From: JAGNRR01 sp964389575 | GTDB taxonomy: Bacteria > Bacteroidota > Bacteroidia > Chitinophagales > Chitinophagaceae | Direction: 5' to 3' | Assembly: GCA_964389575.1 (NCBI GenBank) | Contig: CAYMFF010000005.1 | Coordinates: 1 to 64,000, forward strand | Length of the DNA stretch: 64,000 nucleotides | In this document: positions 26,563 through 35,166 of the stretch, one piece after another | Numbering within the stretch: position 1 is the stretch's first letter | Layout of the letters: each line of letters opens with the position of its first letter | Position numbers and translations under genes: made by a program | Notes under the pieces: model-generated | Databases searched by the model: none | Told to the model about the DNA's origin: nothing | Seen by the model: the letters and a program-made list of their open reading frames with translations, nothing else

Positions 26563-27558
26563 ATGAAATATGGACTTCTAATATTTTATCTAATACTAAC
26601 ACAATCCGTCAGCGGACAACATTCTAACTTATTTCAAAAAGCAATACAAATTGATTGGTATTTTGATAGAGAGGTTGAAGAAGATAAATATTACCCTGAA
26701 AACAAATTTGTAAGAGAAAATAAAATTTATCTAAAAATTGATAGCTCAGAATTTAGCAAACCTCATGGGTATTGGATGAATGCGTATGATAAGAAGGGGA
26801 GACTTATTTGCGAAACGTTTACTAAAATGTCCGACTTAGAAAACCCGTTTATTTATATAGAAAAAGCAGACACTTTGTTCCGTTTTAAATACAGGTCCGG
26901 TAAAAAACTATATTCTGTTGAAAGATTTATTTATAATAAAAAAGGAAAGATCGTCCGTTATGAAGAATGCAGAAACTGGTATGGATATAAAGATGCATTT
27001 ACGGTTTCGATAGATCTGTTTTTCTATTCCAGGAATGGCTCATTAGAATCAAAATTGCACTATTATAAGGATAAATACAGCGGTGTTTTAAACGAGAATC
27101 TACAGATAGATTTACAAGACGTAAAAATTACAGACGGCATTCATTACCAAAAAATTAAAAATCAAAATGGAACCAAAACAATAGTTGGAAATCACATTAT
27201 TGGTAAGCCAGAAAATAGATTTACTGACACGATAGTTTTTGATCGAAATAATCGGTTGCTGGCGTACAACAATTTTGTAAAAAGCGGATCTATGGGCTGT
27301 ATGATGGGTTCGAATATTAATAGAAAAACAAAAATTAATTATACTACAAAAACAATTAAGACCATATCAACACAATCCAATTGTGTATTTGTAACCCACG
27401 ATAATAAATGTATCGATAAACGTGAACATATTGAAAACGAATCGCTTACTCTCTACAATGAAAAAGGGCTAAAGACTGTTCGTTATGGTTTTCGAACAAT
27501 TAAAGACATTAAGGAAAAATATATTCGCACTAAATATGCCTATACGTTTTATCAATAA
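26563..27558 (+). CDS. exported protein of unknown function
   Basis: The 331-residue product has a signal peptide (MKYGLLIFYLILTQSVSGQ, about 19 residues). The body holds several beta-strand units of the type YDKKGRLICE, YNKKGKIVRYE and YSRNGSLESKL, resembling the loose YD/MORN-like repeats common in secreted Bacteroidota proteins, and an odd SMGCMMGSN segment. AT content looks higher than in its neighbours. It lies 53 nt after the phosphoesterase. Function unknown. Confidence 0.65.
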   Translation: MKYGLLIFYLILTQSVSGQHSNLFQKAIQIDWYFDREVEEDKYYPENKFVRENKIYLKIDSSEFSKPHGYWMNAYDKKGRLICETFTKMSDLENPFIYIEKADTLFRFKYRSGKKLYSVERFIYNKKGKIVRYEECRNWYGYKDAFTVSIDLFFYSRNGSLESKLHYYKDKYSGVLNENLQIDLQDVKITDGIHYQKIKNQNGTKTIVGNHIIGKPENRFTDTIVFDRNNRLLAYNNFVKSGSMGCMMGSNINRKTKINYTTKTIKTISTQSNCVFVTHDNKCIDKREHIENESLTLYNEKGLKTVRYGFRTIKDIKEKYIRTKYAYTFYQ

Positions 27559-27656
27559 TAAGTAAAGCTTGAATGTAATAAATACCTTAGATTTTTTGTA
27601 AGAAAACTGGAAGCCAAGCATCTTTTATTTAGAATAACTAGACAAACATTTCTCGC

Positions 27657-28517
27657 ATGAAAACAATAAGACAAATTATCCCTGCTCAAAAAGTAAATAT
27701 GGGTGGTCATATATTAGATCAACCATTACCTGTGCAAGGTTTAGAAGCAATCGATCCTTTCTTATTAATTCATCATTGGAAAAGTGAATTACCGGGTGGA
27801 CAAAAACAACAGGATGCTGGTGTGGGTCCACATCCTCATCGTGGGTTTTCTCCAGTAACTTTCATTTATAAAGGCGGGATTGAACATAGAGATTCCAGGG
27901 GTCATCAAGCGGTCGTGCTAGAAGGTGGCACGCAATGGATGTTTGCCGGCAGAGGCATAACTCATAGCGAACGGTTTCCAAAAGAACTTGTGGAGCAAGG
28001 CGGTGAATTAGAGTTCATACAGTTTTGGGTAAACGTGCCCGGGAAAAATAAAATGGAACAACCTTTTTATAAACCACTTTCAAAAGAAGAAACTCCTCTC
28101 GTAAAAAAAGAGAACAGTTTAATCTATGTCGTGAGCGGCGAACTTGATGGTGTAAAAGGTGCTGTAGAAACGTATACCCCTCAATTATTATTACGCGGTA
28201 CTATTGCTGAAGGCGATACCATAAAAATTGATGTTCCAACAAGCTATAATAGTTTGTTGTATTTACTGGATGGTGAATTAAACATAAACGAACAAACTGC
28301 AAAAATGAAAGACATGATTGTTTTTGATTCGAATCATGAAACTATACAAATAACTGGAATAAGCGATACTCGATTTATGTTATTGGCCGGCGAGCCTATT
28401 GGAGAAAAAATTGAATCCTATGGACCTTTTGTAATGAACAGCCAATCCGAGATAATGGAAGCATTACGCGATTCTAAAATGGGCAAGATGGGCGTATTGA
28501 TTGAAGAGTTTGATTAA
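27657..28517 (+). CDS. pirin family protein
   Basis: The 286-residue protein is a bicupin of the pirin family. The N-terminal cupin carries the metal motif PHPHRGFSPVTFIYKGG followed by HRDSRGHQAVVLEGGTQWM, and the AGRGITHSE that completes the site. Pirins bind Fe and in some organisms act as quercetinase or redox regulators; the role here is unknown. It is cytoplasmic, stands alone and begins with ATG. Confidence 0.93.
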   Translation: MKTIRQIIPAQKVNMGGHILDQPLPVQGLEAIDPFLLIHHWKSELPGGQKQQDAGVGPHPHRGFSPVTFIYKGGIEHRDSRGHQAVVLEGGTQWMFAGRGITHSERFPKELVEQGGELEFIQFWVNVPGKNKMEQPFYKPLSKEETPLVKKENSLIYVVSGELDGVKGAVETYTPQLLLRGTIAEGDTIKIDVPTSYNSLLYLLDGELNINEQTAKMKDMIVFDSNHETIQITGISDTRFMLLAGEPIGEKIESYGPFVMNSQSEIMEALRDSKMGKMGVLIEEFD

Positions 28518-28554
28518 AGCTTGTGTGGATAGGTTGTAAATTCGCAACATCAAT

Positions 28555-30324
28555 ATGACTTCAGGCACACCGTTTTATCAAACCGAATTAGCGCGTCATC
28601 AAGCTGATGTGGCGCAAAACAAAAAAGTATTGCTTCGCTTAAGCATTTTGCGGCTCAGCATTTTTGTGGTAATGTGCTTGGGCATTTATTGGGTAATTCC
28701 TAGTGTAAAGTTTTCACTTTTTATCATCATTGGTAGTATTGCGTTGTTTCTTTTTTTACTAAAAAAACACATCGAGCTTCAAGACAAAAAGAAACTTTCT
28801 GAAGCACTTGCTCAAATTAATGAGGAAGAACTTCAAATTGCTTCGGGTGATTTTCATCATCGAGCTGATGGAAAACAGTTTCTAAATCCTAGCCATCATT
28901 ATAGTCAAGATATTGATTTGTTTGGGCGCGGTTCTTTTTTTCAATATGTAAACAGAACCGAAACAAGTGAAGGCGCACAAGCATTAGCCAACGTATTATG
29001 CGCAAATGATATTGAAAACATTCCGGCTAAACAAGAAGCTATAAAAGAGCTAAACACATTGGCTAAATGGCGACAACTATTTTCTGGAACAGCTCGGCTG
29101 ATTAAAGTAGAGAGTTCGGCGCCAGAAATTGTTTCTTGGCTTCATCAATACAAACCATTTGTCCCGAACTATATGCGTTGGCTTCCCAAATTGTTTAGCC
29201 TATGTTCTGTTATCACCATCGTTTTATATGCAATGGATATTATTCCCGGTATTGTTTTGGGAATGTGGTTTTTGCTTGGACTAGTAATCACCGGTGGATA
29301 TAAGCGAAAAATGGATCTATTATCAGAAAAAATCTCTCGAGTAAAAGATACGTTCAAGCAATACGCCTCTTTATTACAACAAATAGAAAGTCAAGATTTT
29401 TCTGCTGCCATATTGAAAGAGAAACAACAGAAAATAATGTCATCGGATAAAAAAGCTTCTGAAGTTTTTGAAGACTTCTCCAAGCGTATTAATGCTTTTG
29501 ACCAACGCGAAAACAAGCTGACCGCAATTGTTTCGGGTGGTTTTATGCTTTGGGATATCGGCAATACATACAAAATAGAAGAATGGATTCAAGGGTTTAA
29601 TGGCAAAGTTGAAGATTGGCTTGAAGTTGTTTCTTTTTTTGATGCCTATAATTCACTAGGTAATTACGCCTTTAATAAACCGCAATATATTTATCCCAAT
29701 ATTGTAGCTAGTGGCACTGCCATCGATACAAAAGAACTAGGACATCCTTTATTACTATCCGATAAAAGGGTAGACAATGATGTGCGCATTGAAAATCAAG
29801 AATTCTTTATAGTAACGGGTGCTAACATGGCTGGAAAAAGTACTTGGTTACGAACGGTTTCGTTGCATATCGTTATGGCCAATATTGGTTTACCCATCTG
29901 CGCAAGCCAGAGTAATTATACTCCTGTAAAACTTATCACCAGTATGCGAACGGTAGATTCTCTCACGGATGATAGTTCATATTTCTTCTCAGAATTGACG
30001 CGCTTAAAATTTATAATTGATGAAATAAAAAGAGAACCTTATTTTATTATTCTGGACGAAATTCTGAAAGGAACCAATAGCACAGACAAAGCAATCGGCT
30101 CTAAAAAGTTCGTAGAAAAACTAGTAGCTTCTGATGCCACTGGAATAATAGCCACTCATGATTTAAGCCTCTGCGAAATTGAAAAAGAACTCAAGGATAT
30201 AAAAAATTATTATTTCGATGCACAAATAATAAATGATGAGTTACATTTTGACTACTCTTTTAAGAAAGGTATTTGTCAAAATATGAACGCCAGTTTTTTA
30301 TTGAAGAAAATGGAGATAGTTTGA
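28555..30324 (+). CDS. membrane-anchored MutS-family ATPase
   Basis: The 589-residue protein has two membrane helices at about 28-66 and a second pair at about 210-245. The C-terminal half is the MutS core and ATPase: Walker A as TGANMAGKSTWLR, SYFFSELTRL, Walker B as YFIILDEILKGTNS, and IIATHDL. The mismatch-recognition domain I of true MutS is missing. This matches a Bacteroidota group annotated as MutS-related with unknown role; a membrane location argues against standard mismatch repair. Start ATG at 28555, 37 nt after the pirin gene. Confidence 0.85.
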   Translation: MTSGTPFYQTELARHQADVAQNKKVLLRLSILRLSIFVVMCLGIYWVIPSVKFSLFIIIGSIALFLFLLKKHIELQDKKKLSEALAQINEEELQIASGDFHHRADGKQFLNPSHHYSQDIDLFGRGSFFQYVNRTETSEGAQALANVLCANDIENIPAKQEAIKELNTLAKWRQLFSGTARLIKVESSAPEIVSWLHQYKPFVPNYMRWLPKLFSLCSVITIVLYAMDIIPGIVLGMWFLLGLVITGGYKRKMDLLSEKISRVKDTFKQYASLLQQIESQDFSAAILKEKQQKIMSSDKKASEVFEDFSKRINAFDQRENKLTAIVSGGFMLWDIGNTYKIEEWIQGFNGKVEDWLEVVSFFDAYNSLGNYAFNKPQYIYPNIVASGTAIDTKELGHPLLLSDKRVDNDVRIENQEFFIVTGANMAGKSTWLRTVSLHIVMANIGLPICASQSNYTPVKLITSMRTVDSLTDDSSYFFSELTRLKFIIDEIKREPYFIILDEILKGTNSTDKAIGSKKFVEKLVASDATGIIATHDLSLCEIEKELKDIKNYYFDAQIINDELHFDYSFKKGICQNMNASFLLKKMEIV

Positions 30325-30354
30325 TTCTAAAAAAGTGTTTTTAACCTAAAAAAA

Positions 30355-31263
30355 TTAAGACTCAAAATACTGCTCAATAATTTGTTGCTTATTTTTTTTG
30401 ATATGCTCGATAAATGCCTGTGCAGCTGGCGTGAATCGTTTTCCTTTAGACCAAACCAAATTCCATTGTGTGCTAATCGGCAAGCCCGGCAGATCAAACG
30501 TTCTTAATAAATCAAGCTTCAAATGTTGTCGTAGGCCTATAAGAGGCATTAAAGAAAAACCCAAACCAGCCATAACAGCTTGTTTCACGGCTTCGTTAGA
30601 CGTTAGCTCCATACTTCTAAAACGAGTAATATTCTTTTTCTTTAAAAAGGCTTCCATTTTTCCTCGTGTTGCAGAACCTTTTTCTCGGAAAATTAATGTC
30701 TCCTCTTCTAGTTGTTTAGAGGTCATTTTTTTTCCGAGATGATAAAAATCTGGACCACCTACTAATTGTAGCACATTGTCCATAAGTTTTACTTTTTGCA
30801 ATGACATATCCGGCATTACAGAAACGAGTGCAAAATCCGTTGTGTTTTTAGACAAGCTATTGACCACCAAGTTTTTATTGGTTACATCAACTACAATATC
30901 CACCTTGGGGTGCGCCTTGGCAAAAGAATTTAGAAAAAACGGAATTACATATTTTCCCGTAGATACCGAAGCAATATTTAGCTGTCCAGAAACCAAGCCC
31001 TTATATTCATTTGTTGTTTCTTCTATTAAACTGGCTCGATCCAAAATCTCAATACTCAACTCACGAATTTTTTCTCCGAAATCTGTTACATAAAGTTGAC
31101 GTCCGATAATCTCCGTGAGTGGAATATCAAATTGATCCTGTAATTTTTTTAGTTGAATACTAATAGCAGGTTGTGTCAAATGCATTCCTTCCGCCGCCTT
31201 AGAAATACTTTTTAGTTCACACACTTTGGTAAATATTTCTAATTGGTGTAGTGTATAATGCAT
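30355..31263 (-). CDS. LysR family transcriptional regulator
   Basis: The 302-residue protein has the LysR winged helix-turn-helix (LEIFTKVCELKSISKAAEG, LTQPAISIQLKKLQ; residues 7-45) and a periplasmic-binding-protein-like effector domain (about 90-290). The sequence SNEAVKQAVMAGLGFSLMP recalls CbbR/CysB-type members. It is divergent from a small unknown gene across an 88-nt AT-rich gap with palindromic TTAATTAATTAA, the usual geometry for LysR control of the divergent gene. Effector unknown. Confidence 0.93.
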   Translation of the reverse strand: MHYTLHQLEIFTKVCELKSISKAAEGMHLTQPAISIQLKKLQDQFDIPLTEIIGRQLYVTDFGEKIRELSIEILDRASLIEETTNEYKGLVSGQLNIASVSTGKYVIPFFLNSFAKAHPKVDIVVDVTNKNLVVNSLSKNTTDFALVSVMPDMSLQKVKLMDNVLQLVGGPDFYHLGKKMTSKQLEEETLIFREKGSATRGKMEAFLKKKNITRFRSMELTSNEAVKQAVMAGLGFSLMPLIGLRQHLKLDLLRTFDLPGLPISTQWNLVWSKGKRFTPAAQAFIEHIKKNKQQIIEQYFES

Positions 31264-31321
31264 ATGCTTTTGTTTATATTATCAATAAATATATTAAATT
31301 TTAATTAATTAATATTCTTTC

Positions 31322-31329
31322 TAGATTTG
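31322..31329 (+). promoter_or_regulatory. -7 promoter element TAGATTTG
   Basis: Exact TAnnTTTG, 22 nt before the ATG of the 87-residue gene, next to the AT-rich palindromic region (31286-31316) that may be the LysR operator. Confidence 0.45.
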
Positions 31330-31351
31330 TATTTATTAAAAATATACAATT

Positions 31352-31615
31352 ATGATTATACAGGTAAACTCTTCTTTGACAGACAATAGAAATTTAGCAA
31401 ATGCTCCTGCCTGCAGTGAGAACGAATTGAAAGACAAGTTCAATCAATTGTTTGCCAATGAGCCCGAATCAAAATGTAACGTAAATTGGTTAGAGGATGG
31501 AACTGTAGAATTGCAGGGGGCATCGCCTATGAGCTTACACAACTTTACACTTCAAGCTGAATCAATGGGCAAAAGTGTGAAATATCATAAGAAAACGATT
31601 ATCGAAATCGTTTAA
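31352..31615 (+). CDS. small protein of unknown function, divergent from lysR
   Basis: The 87-residue soluble protein has no signal peptide and two cysteines (positions about 21 and 42). It is mixed helix and strand (KDKFNQLFANEP, TVELQGASP, FTLQAESMGKSVKYHKKTIIEIV). I do not recognise the family. It has its own promoter element, is divergent from a LysR regulator that probably controls it, and is followed by two stable RNA hairpins without a T run. The strong regulation-like layout suggests a real gene despite its size. Confidence 0.65.
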   Translation: MIIQVNSSLTDNRNLANAPACSENELKDKFNQLFANEPESKCNVNWLEDGTVELQGASPMSLHNFTLQAESMGKSVKYHKKTIIEIV

Positions 31616-31628
31616 ATCACGAATAACA

Positions 31629-31696
31629 AGCCTCCCAATAAAGAGGTAGGCTGTACAAACTTGAAAGGGAGAGCTGGTGCTAAGTCGGCTCTCCTT
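31629..31696 (+). other. two RNA stem-loops after the small gene
   Basis: First stem AGCCT / AGGCT (31629-31652). The second is stronger, GGAGAGC / GCTCTCC extended by flanking pairs (31666-31696) with a 9-nt loop. No T run follows, so this is not a typical terminator. It could be a protective 3' end or part of a small RNA. Confidence 0.45.
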
Positions 31697-31764
31697 ATCT
31701 GTATATATATCATTGTTTATGTTTAAGATAAATTAATGCTATTATTATTTATTCAATTAGTACC

Positions 31765-31772
31765 TAATTTTG
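31765..31772 (+). promoter_or_regulatory. -7 promoter element TAATTTTG
   Basis: Exact TAnnTTTG, 11 nt before the ATG at 31784; it supports that start over an upstream ATG at 31736, which lies before the promoter element. Confidence 0.45.
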
Positions 31773-31783
31773 TACTTCACAAT

Positions 31784-32086
31784 ATGAAAAGATTCATATC
31801 TACTATCTTGTTTGGTCTGGTTTTATTTTCTTTCGCAGAAAATACAGATCTTTTATCTTTCCAAAAGAAAGTAGAAATAGAGTTAAGCGAGGATATGGAT
31901 GGAGACCAAGAAAACAAGGAAAAAGGTGAGCATGATAAATTTACTACGGCGCACACTTTTGAATTTGGTGCTTACTCGTCTAAATTAATATCTATTTCGG
32001 CTCCACTTTGCGTTCAAACCCATTTTATCTCATATTCTGTGGAGATAAGACCGCCGCGTGCCCTATATATTAGCACCAACTCGTAA
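31784..32086 (+). CDS. small exported protein, unknown function
   Basis: The 100-residue product has a signal peptide (MKRFISTILFGLVLFSFAE) followed by an acidic stretch (ELSEDMDGDQENKEKGEHD) and a C-terminus ending RPPRALYISTNS. I use ATG 31784 since the promoter element lies inside the longer frame. It sits 65 nt upstream of the ABC-HlyD-TolC operon on the same strand and might be co-transcribed with it; it has no sign of being a toxin or leader peptide. Function unknown. Confidence 0.55.
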   Translation: MKRFISTILFGLVLFSFAENTDLLSFQKKVEIELSEDMDGDQENKEKGEHDKFTTAHTFEFGAYSSKLISISAPLCVQTHFISYSVEIRPPRALYISTNS

Positions 32087-32151
32087 CTTCAACCTTTTTA
32101 TACTTAATTAATTATTTTGGCATGTAGATCGTGCCACAGATTGGACGCAAT

Positions 32152-33813
32152 ATGCAAAAGAAAAACTATTTATCAAATACGATAAAGCTCCTTAGGCTGG
32201 ATAAAAAAGATGTTTATACAATTTACTTGTATGCCATTGCTGGTGGATTAATATCACTAGGACTTCCGCTAGGAATACAAGCCATTATCGGTTTTGTGAT
32301 GGCATCACAATTAAGCACTTCGCTTATATTACTGATTATCGTAGTGGTACTGGCGACTTTTCTGTATGGGTTTTTCCAAATTAGTCAGCTAAAACTGATT
32401 GAAAAAATCAAGCAAAAAATATTTGTTCGATTCTCTCTGGCCTTTGATGAAAAACTTTCTAAGCTAGATTATCAAAAAAACAGAACCTATAATCTGGCCG
32501 AACTAATGAATCGATTTTTTGACACCCTGACATTTCAAAAAAGTATGTCCAAGCTTTTAATCGATATACCAACTTCTACGATTCAAATATTGTTAGGGCT
32601 TATTTTACTAGCGTTTTATCATCCGTTATTTATATTATTTGGAATTTTTCTTTTACTGACTCTCTACTTTTTATTGCGATACACAGGCGTTCAAGGCATG
32701 AAAACGAGTGTGCAAGAAAGCACTCATAAATACGAATTGGCTTATTGGTTAGAAGAACAAGCGGACAATATTAAGGATGTGCACTCTGGGAATTTTGTTG
32801 CTATGAAAACCCGAAAAACAAATAGTATTCTCAGTAATTATATATCGGCGAGAACGGATCATTTCAAGATTTTAAATATTCAATATTGGTCGCTCACATT
32901 ATTCAAAGTAGTGCTTACCGGTGTTATGCTTATCGTTGGAACTTATCTGTTACTAGAGCAACTAATTAATATTGGACAATTCGTAGCAGCAGAAATTGTG
33001 ATCATTCTAATTCTGTCAGCAATTGAAAAAATGATCTTTGGTCTAGACAACGCCTATGATTTATTGACCAGTACTAAAAAATTATTTGATGTTTTTGATC
33101 TACCCGAAAATCATGAAACAGAATTACTACCCAATAAACCGCATGATCTAAATGTATTTCAAGCAGACAATATCAGCGTTTTTGCTGATGACAATAAACC
33201 ACTTTTAGAGAACATTTCTTTTTCTCTTCAGAAAGGTGATATCTGTAACTTATCAGGTTTGTCTGGCAGTGGTAAGAGCACATTGATCAACGTGCTTGCC
33301 GGAGTTTATACAAGTTTTCAAGGGCGCTTAACGATAGACGATATTGTTCTCAGTAAAAGCTTGGGTCTACCGCCAAATCAATATGTCGCTGCGCATTTTA
33401 GAGATAGCGATTTATTAGAAACATCAATAGTAGAAAATATTACACTTGGTAATAACTATCCATTATCTAGTATATTATCCTTATCAAAAGCCATTGGTTT
33501 TCATACCGAAATATCCCAATTACCTGATGGCTATCAGACCATCATTGCATCGCATAAATCTAATATTCCTAGCGGTGTTCGTCAGATGGTTTTGTTGCTT
33601 CGTACGTTAATTACTCCTGTGAGTATCTTCATTTTGGAATCTCCATTTCAAAATCTTACGATTTTTCAATCGGATAATTTGGTGCGCTATTGGAAAGAAA
33701 ACACAAAAGACAAAATAATAATTTACAGTACAAATGCTGAGGAGTATCAAAACGTTGGGAACAAAGAGTTGCGACTGCACAACGGAACAGGACAATTCAC
33801 AAAAAGTAAATAG
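32152..33813 (+). CDS. ABC transporter-like protein with degenerate ATPase domain
   Basis: The 553-residue protein has a six-helix exporter domain (about 20-290) and a nucleotide-binding domain, without the peptidase domain of bacteriocin exporters. Walker A is intact (GLSGSGKST, about 369), but the signature motif reads IPSGVRQ (about 471) instead of LSGGQ, Walker B reads IFILES (about 494) where the usual Asp-Glu pair stands, and the switch His is missing (IIYSTNA, about 525). ATP hydrolysis is thus doubtful. It heads a type-I-secretion-like operon with HlyD and TolC proteins. I chose ATG 32152 over GTG 32131. Confidence 0.8.
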   Translation: MQKKNYLSNTIKLLRLDKKDVYTIYLYAIAGGLISLGLPLGIQAIIGFVMASQLSTSLILLIIVVVLATFLYGFFQISQLKLIEKIKQKIFVRFSLAFDEKLSKLDYQKNRTYNLAELMNRFFDTLTFQKSMSKLLIDIPTSTIQILLGLILLAFYHPLFILFGIFLLLTLYFLLRYTGVQGMKTSVQESTHKYELAYWLEEQADNIKDVHSGNFVAMKTRKTNSILSNYISARTDHFKILNIQYWSLTLFKVVLTGVMLIVGTYLLLEQLINIGQFVAAEIVIILILSAIEKMIFGLDNAYDLLTSTKKLFDVFDLPENHETELLPNKPHDLNVFQADNISVFADDNKPLLENISFSLQKGDICNLSGLSGSGKSTLINVLAGVYTSFQGRLTIDDIVLSKSLGLPPNQYVAAHFRDSDLLETSIVENITLGNNYPLSSILSLSKAIGFHTEISQLPDGYQTIIASHKSNIPSGVRQMVLLLRTLITPVSIFILESPFQNLTIFQSDNLVRYWKENTKDKIIIYSTNAEEYQNVGNKELRLHNGTGQFTKSK

Positions 33814-33816
33814 CAC

Positions 33817-35166
33817 ATGAAATATTTAGATGAAACAATAGAAAATTTAGCGCAAGCAGAAGAAAGAACTTCTGTTATGAATCGCATTTTTATGTTGCAT
33901 AAAAAGTCGCGCGTGCGCTATTGGTTCAGTGGTATCGGTATCGCTGTATTATTATTTATGTTTTTACCTTGGACGCAAAACATTCGTGGAAAAGGAAAAG
34001 TAACTACACTATTCCAAGAGCAACGTCCGCAAGAATTAAATAGCGTTTTACCTGGCAGAATTTTAAAATGGTATGTAAAAGAAGGAGATATTGTGAGTCC
34101 GGGCGATACGATATTAGAATTGAGCGAAGTAAAAGCAGAATATTTAGATCCCAATATTTTAAGTCGAACAGCGGAACAAATTAGTGCTAAAAAATTATCG
34201 GCAGAAAACTATTCTCAAAAAGCAGCGGCGGCACAAAATCAGATAAATGCGCTTAGAGAAACCAACCGATTAAAAATAGAAGAAACCAATAATAAAATAA
34301 GACAACAAGAGTATAAAGTAAAAAGTAATCGAGCCGCATGGGTTGCTACGCAGACCGATGCTAAAATTGCGAATCAGCAACTTCAACGAAATCAAGAACT
34401 TTATAATCAAGGATTAATTTCATTGACAGATCTTGAGGCAAAACAAAACAAATATCAAGCCACACAGGCAAAAGAAACTGAAGCACAAATTAAATATGAA
34501 AACACCAAGCGAGATTTATCTCGTATGAGTATTGAATTGGTAAGAGTGCAACAAGAGTATGCCGAAAAAATTGCCAAAACACAAAGCGACCGATTCCAAA
34601 GTATGTCACATATCGCTAGTACACAAGGAGAGGTGGCCAAACTTCAAAATCAATACAACACCTATGATGAAAGACGAAAACTGTATATCGTTCGTGCGCC
34701 ACAAGAAGGTCAAATAACAGACGCTAGAGTTTCTGGTATTGGAGAGGTGATTAAAGAAGGCGAGCATATCGTAACCATTGTTCCCGAAAAATTAAAGTAC
34801 ACTGTTGAGCTTTTTGTGAAACCAATAGATGTTCCGCTCATTCAGCGTGGACAAAAAGTAGCTTTCTTGTTTGACGGTTTTCCAGCAATCGTATTTAGCG
34901 GTTGGCCAGGAGCGAGTTATGGAATTTTTAAAGGCGAAGTTTTGACAATTGAAAATAATACAAATGACAAAGGATATTACCGCGTGTTAGTAATAGAAGA
35001 TGAGGAAAGTAATAAGCCGTGGCCAAAAGAACTACGAATAGGAACTGGAGCCAAAGGAATTGCCTTGCTTAAGGACGTTCCAATTTGGTATGAATTATGG
35101 CGAAACATTAATGGCTTCCCGCCAGATTATTATACGAATTCTAAAAAAGATAAGAATGAGAAGTAA
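33817..35166 (+). CDS. HlyD-type membrane fusion protein
   Basis: The 449-residue protein has one N-terminal membrane helix (about 36-52), a split lipoyl-like domain (PGRILKWYVKEGDIVSPGDTIL ... VRAPQEGQITDARVSGIGEV) and a long coiled-coil hairpin between them (about 110-280), the layout of HlyD-type adaptors. It would link the ABC protein in the inner membrane with the TolC-like channel. It starts 3 nt after the ABC gene and overlaps the TolC gene by 11 nt. The substrate is not evident. Confidence 0.92.
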   Translation: MKYLDETIENLAQAEERTSVMNRIFMLHKKSRVRYWFSGIGIAVLLFMFLPWTQNIRGKGKVTTLFQEQRPQELNSVLPGRILKWYVKEGDIVSPGDTILELSEVKAEYLDPNILSRTAEQISAKKLSAENYSQKAAAAQNQINALRETNRLKIEETNNKIRQQEYKVKSNRAAWVATQTDAKIANQQLQRNQELYNQGLISLTDLEAKQNKYQATQAKETEAQIKYENTKRDLSRMSIELVRVQQEYAEKIAKTQSDRFQSMSHIASTQGEVAKLQNQYNTYDERRKLYIVRAPQEGQITDARVSGIGEVIKEGEHIVTIVPEKLKYTVELFVKPIDVPLIQRGQKVAFLFDGFPAIVFSGWPGASYGIFKGEVLTIENNTNDKGYYRVLVIEDEESNKPWPKELRIGTGAKGIALLKDVPIWYELWRNINGFPPDYYTNSKKDKNEK

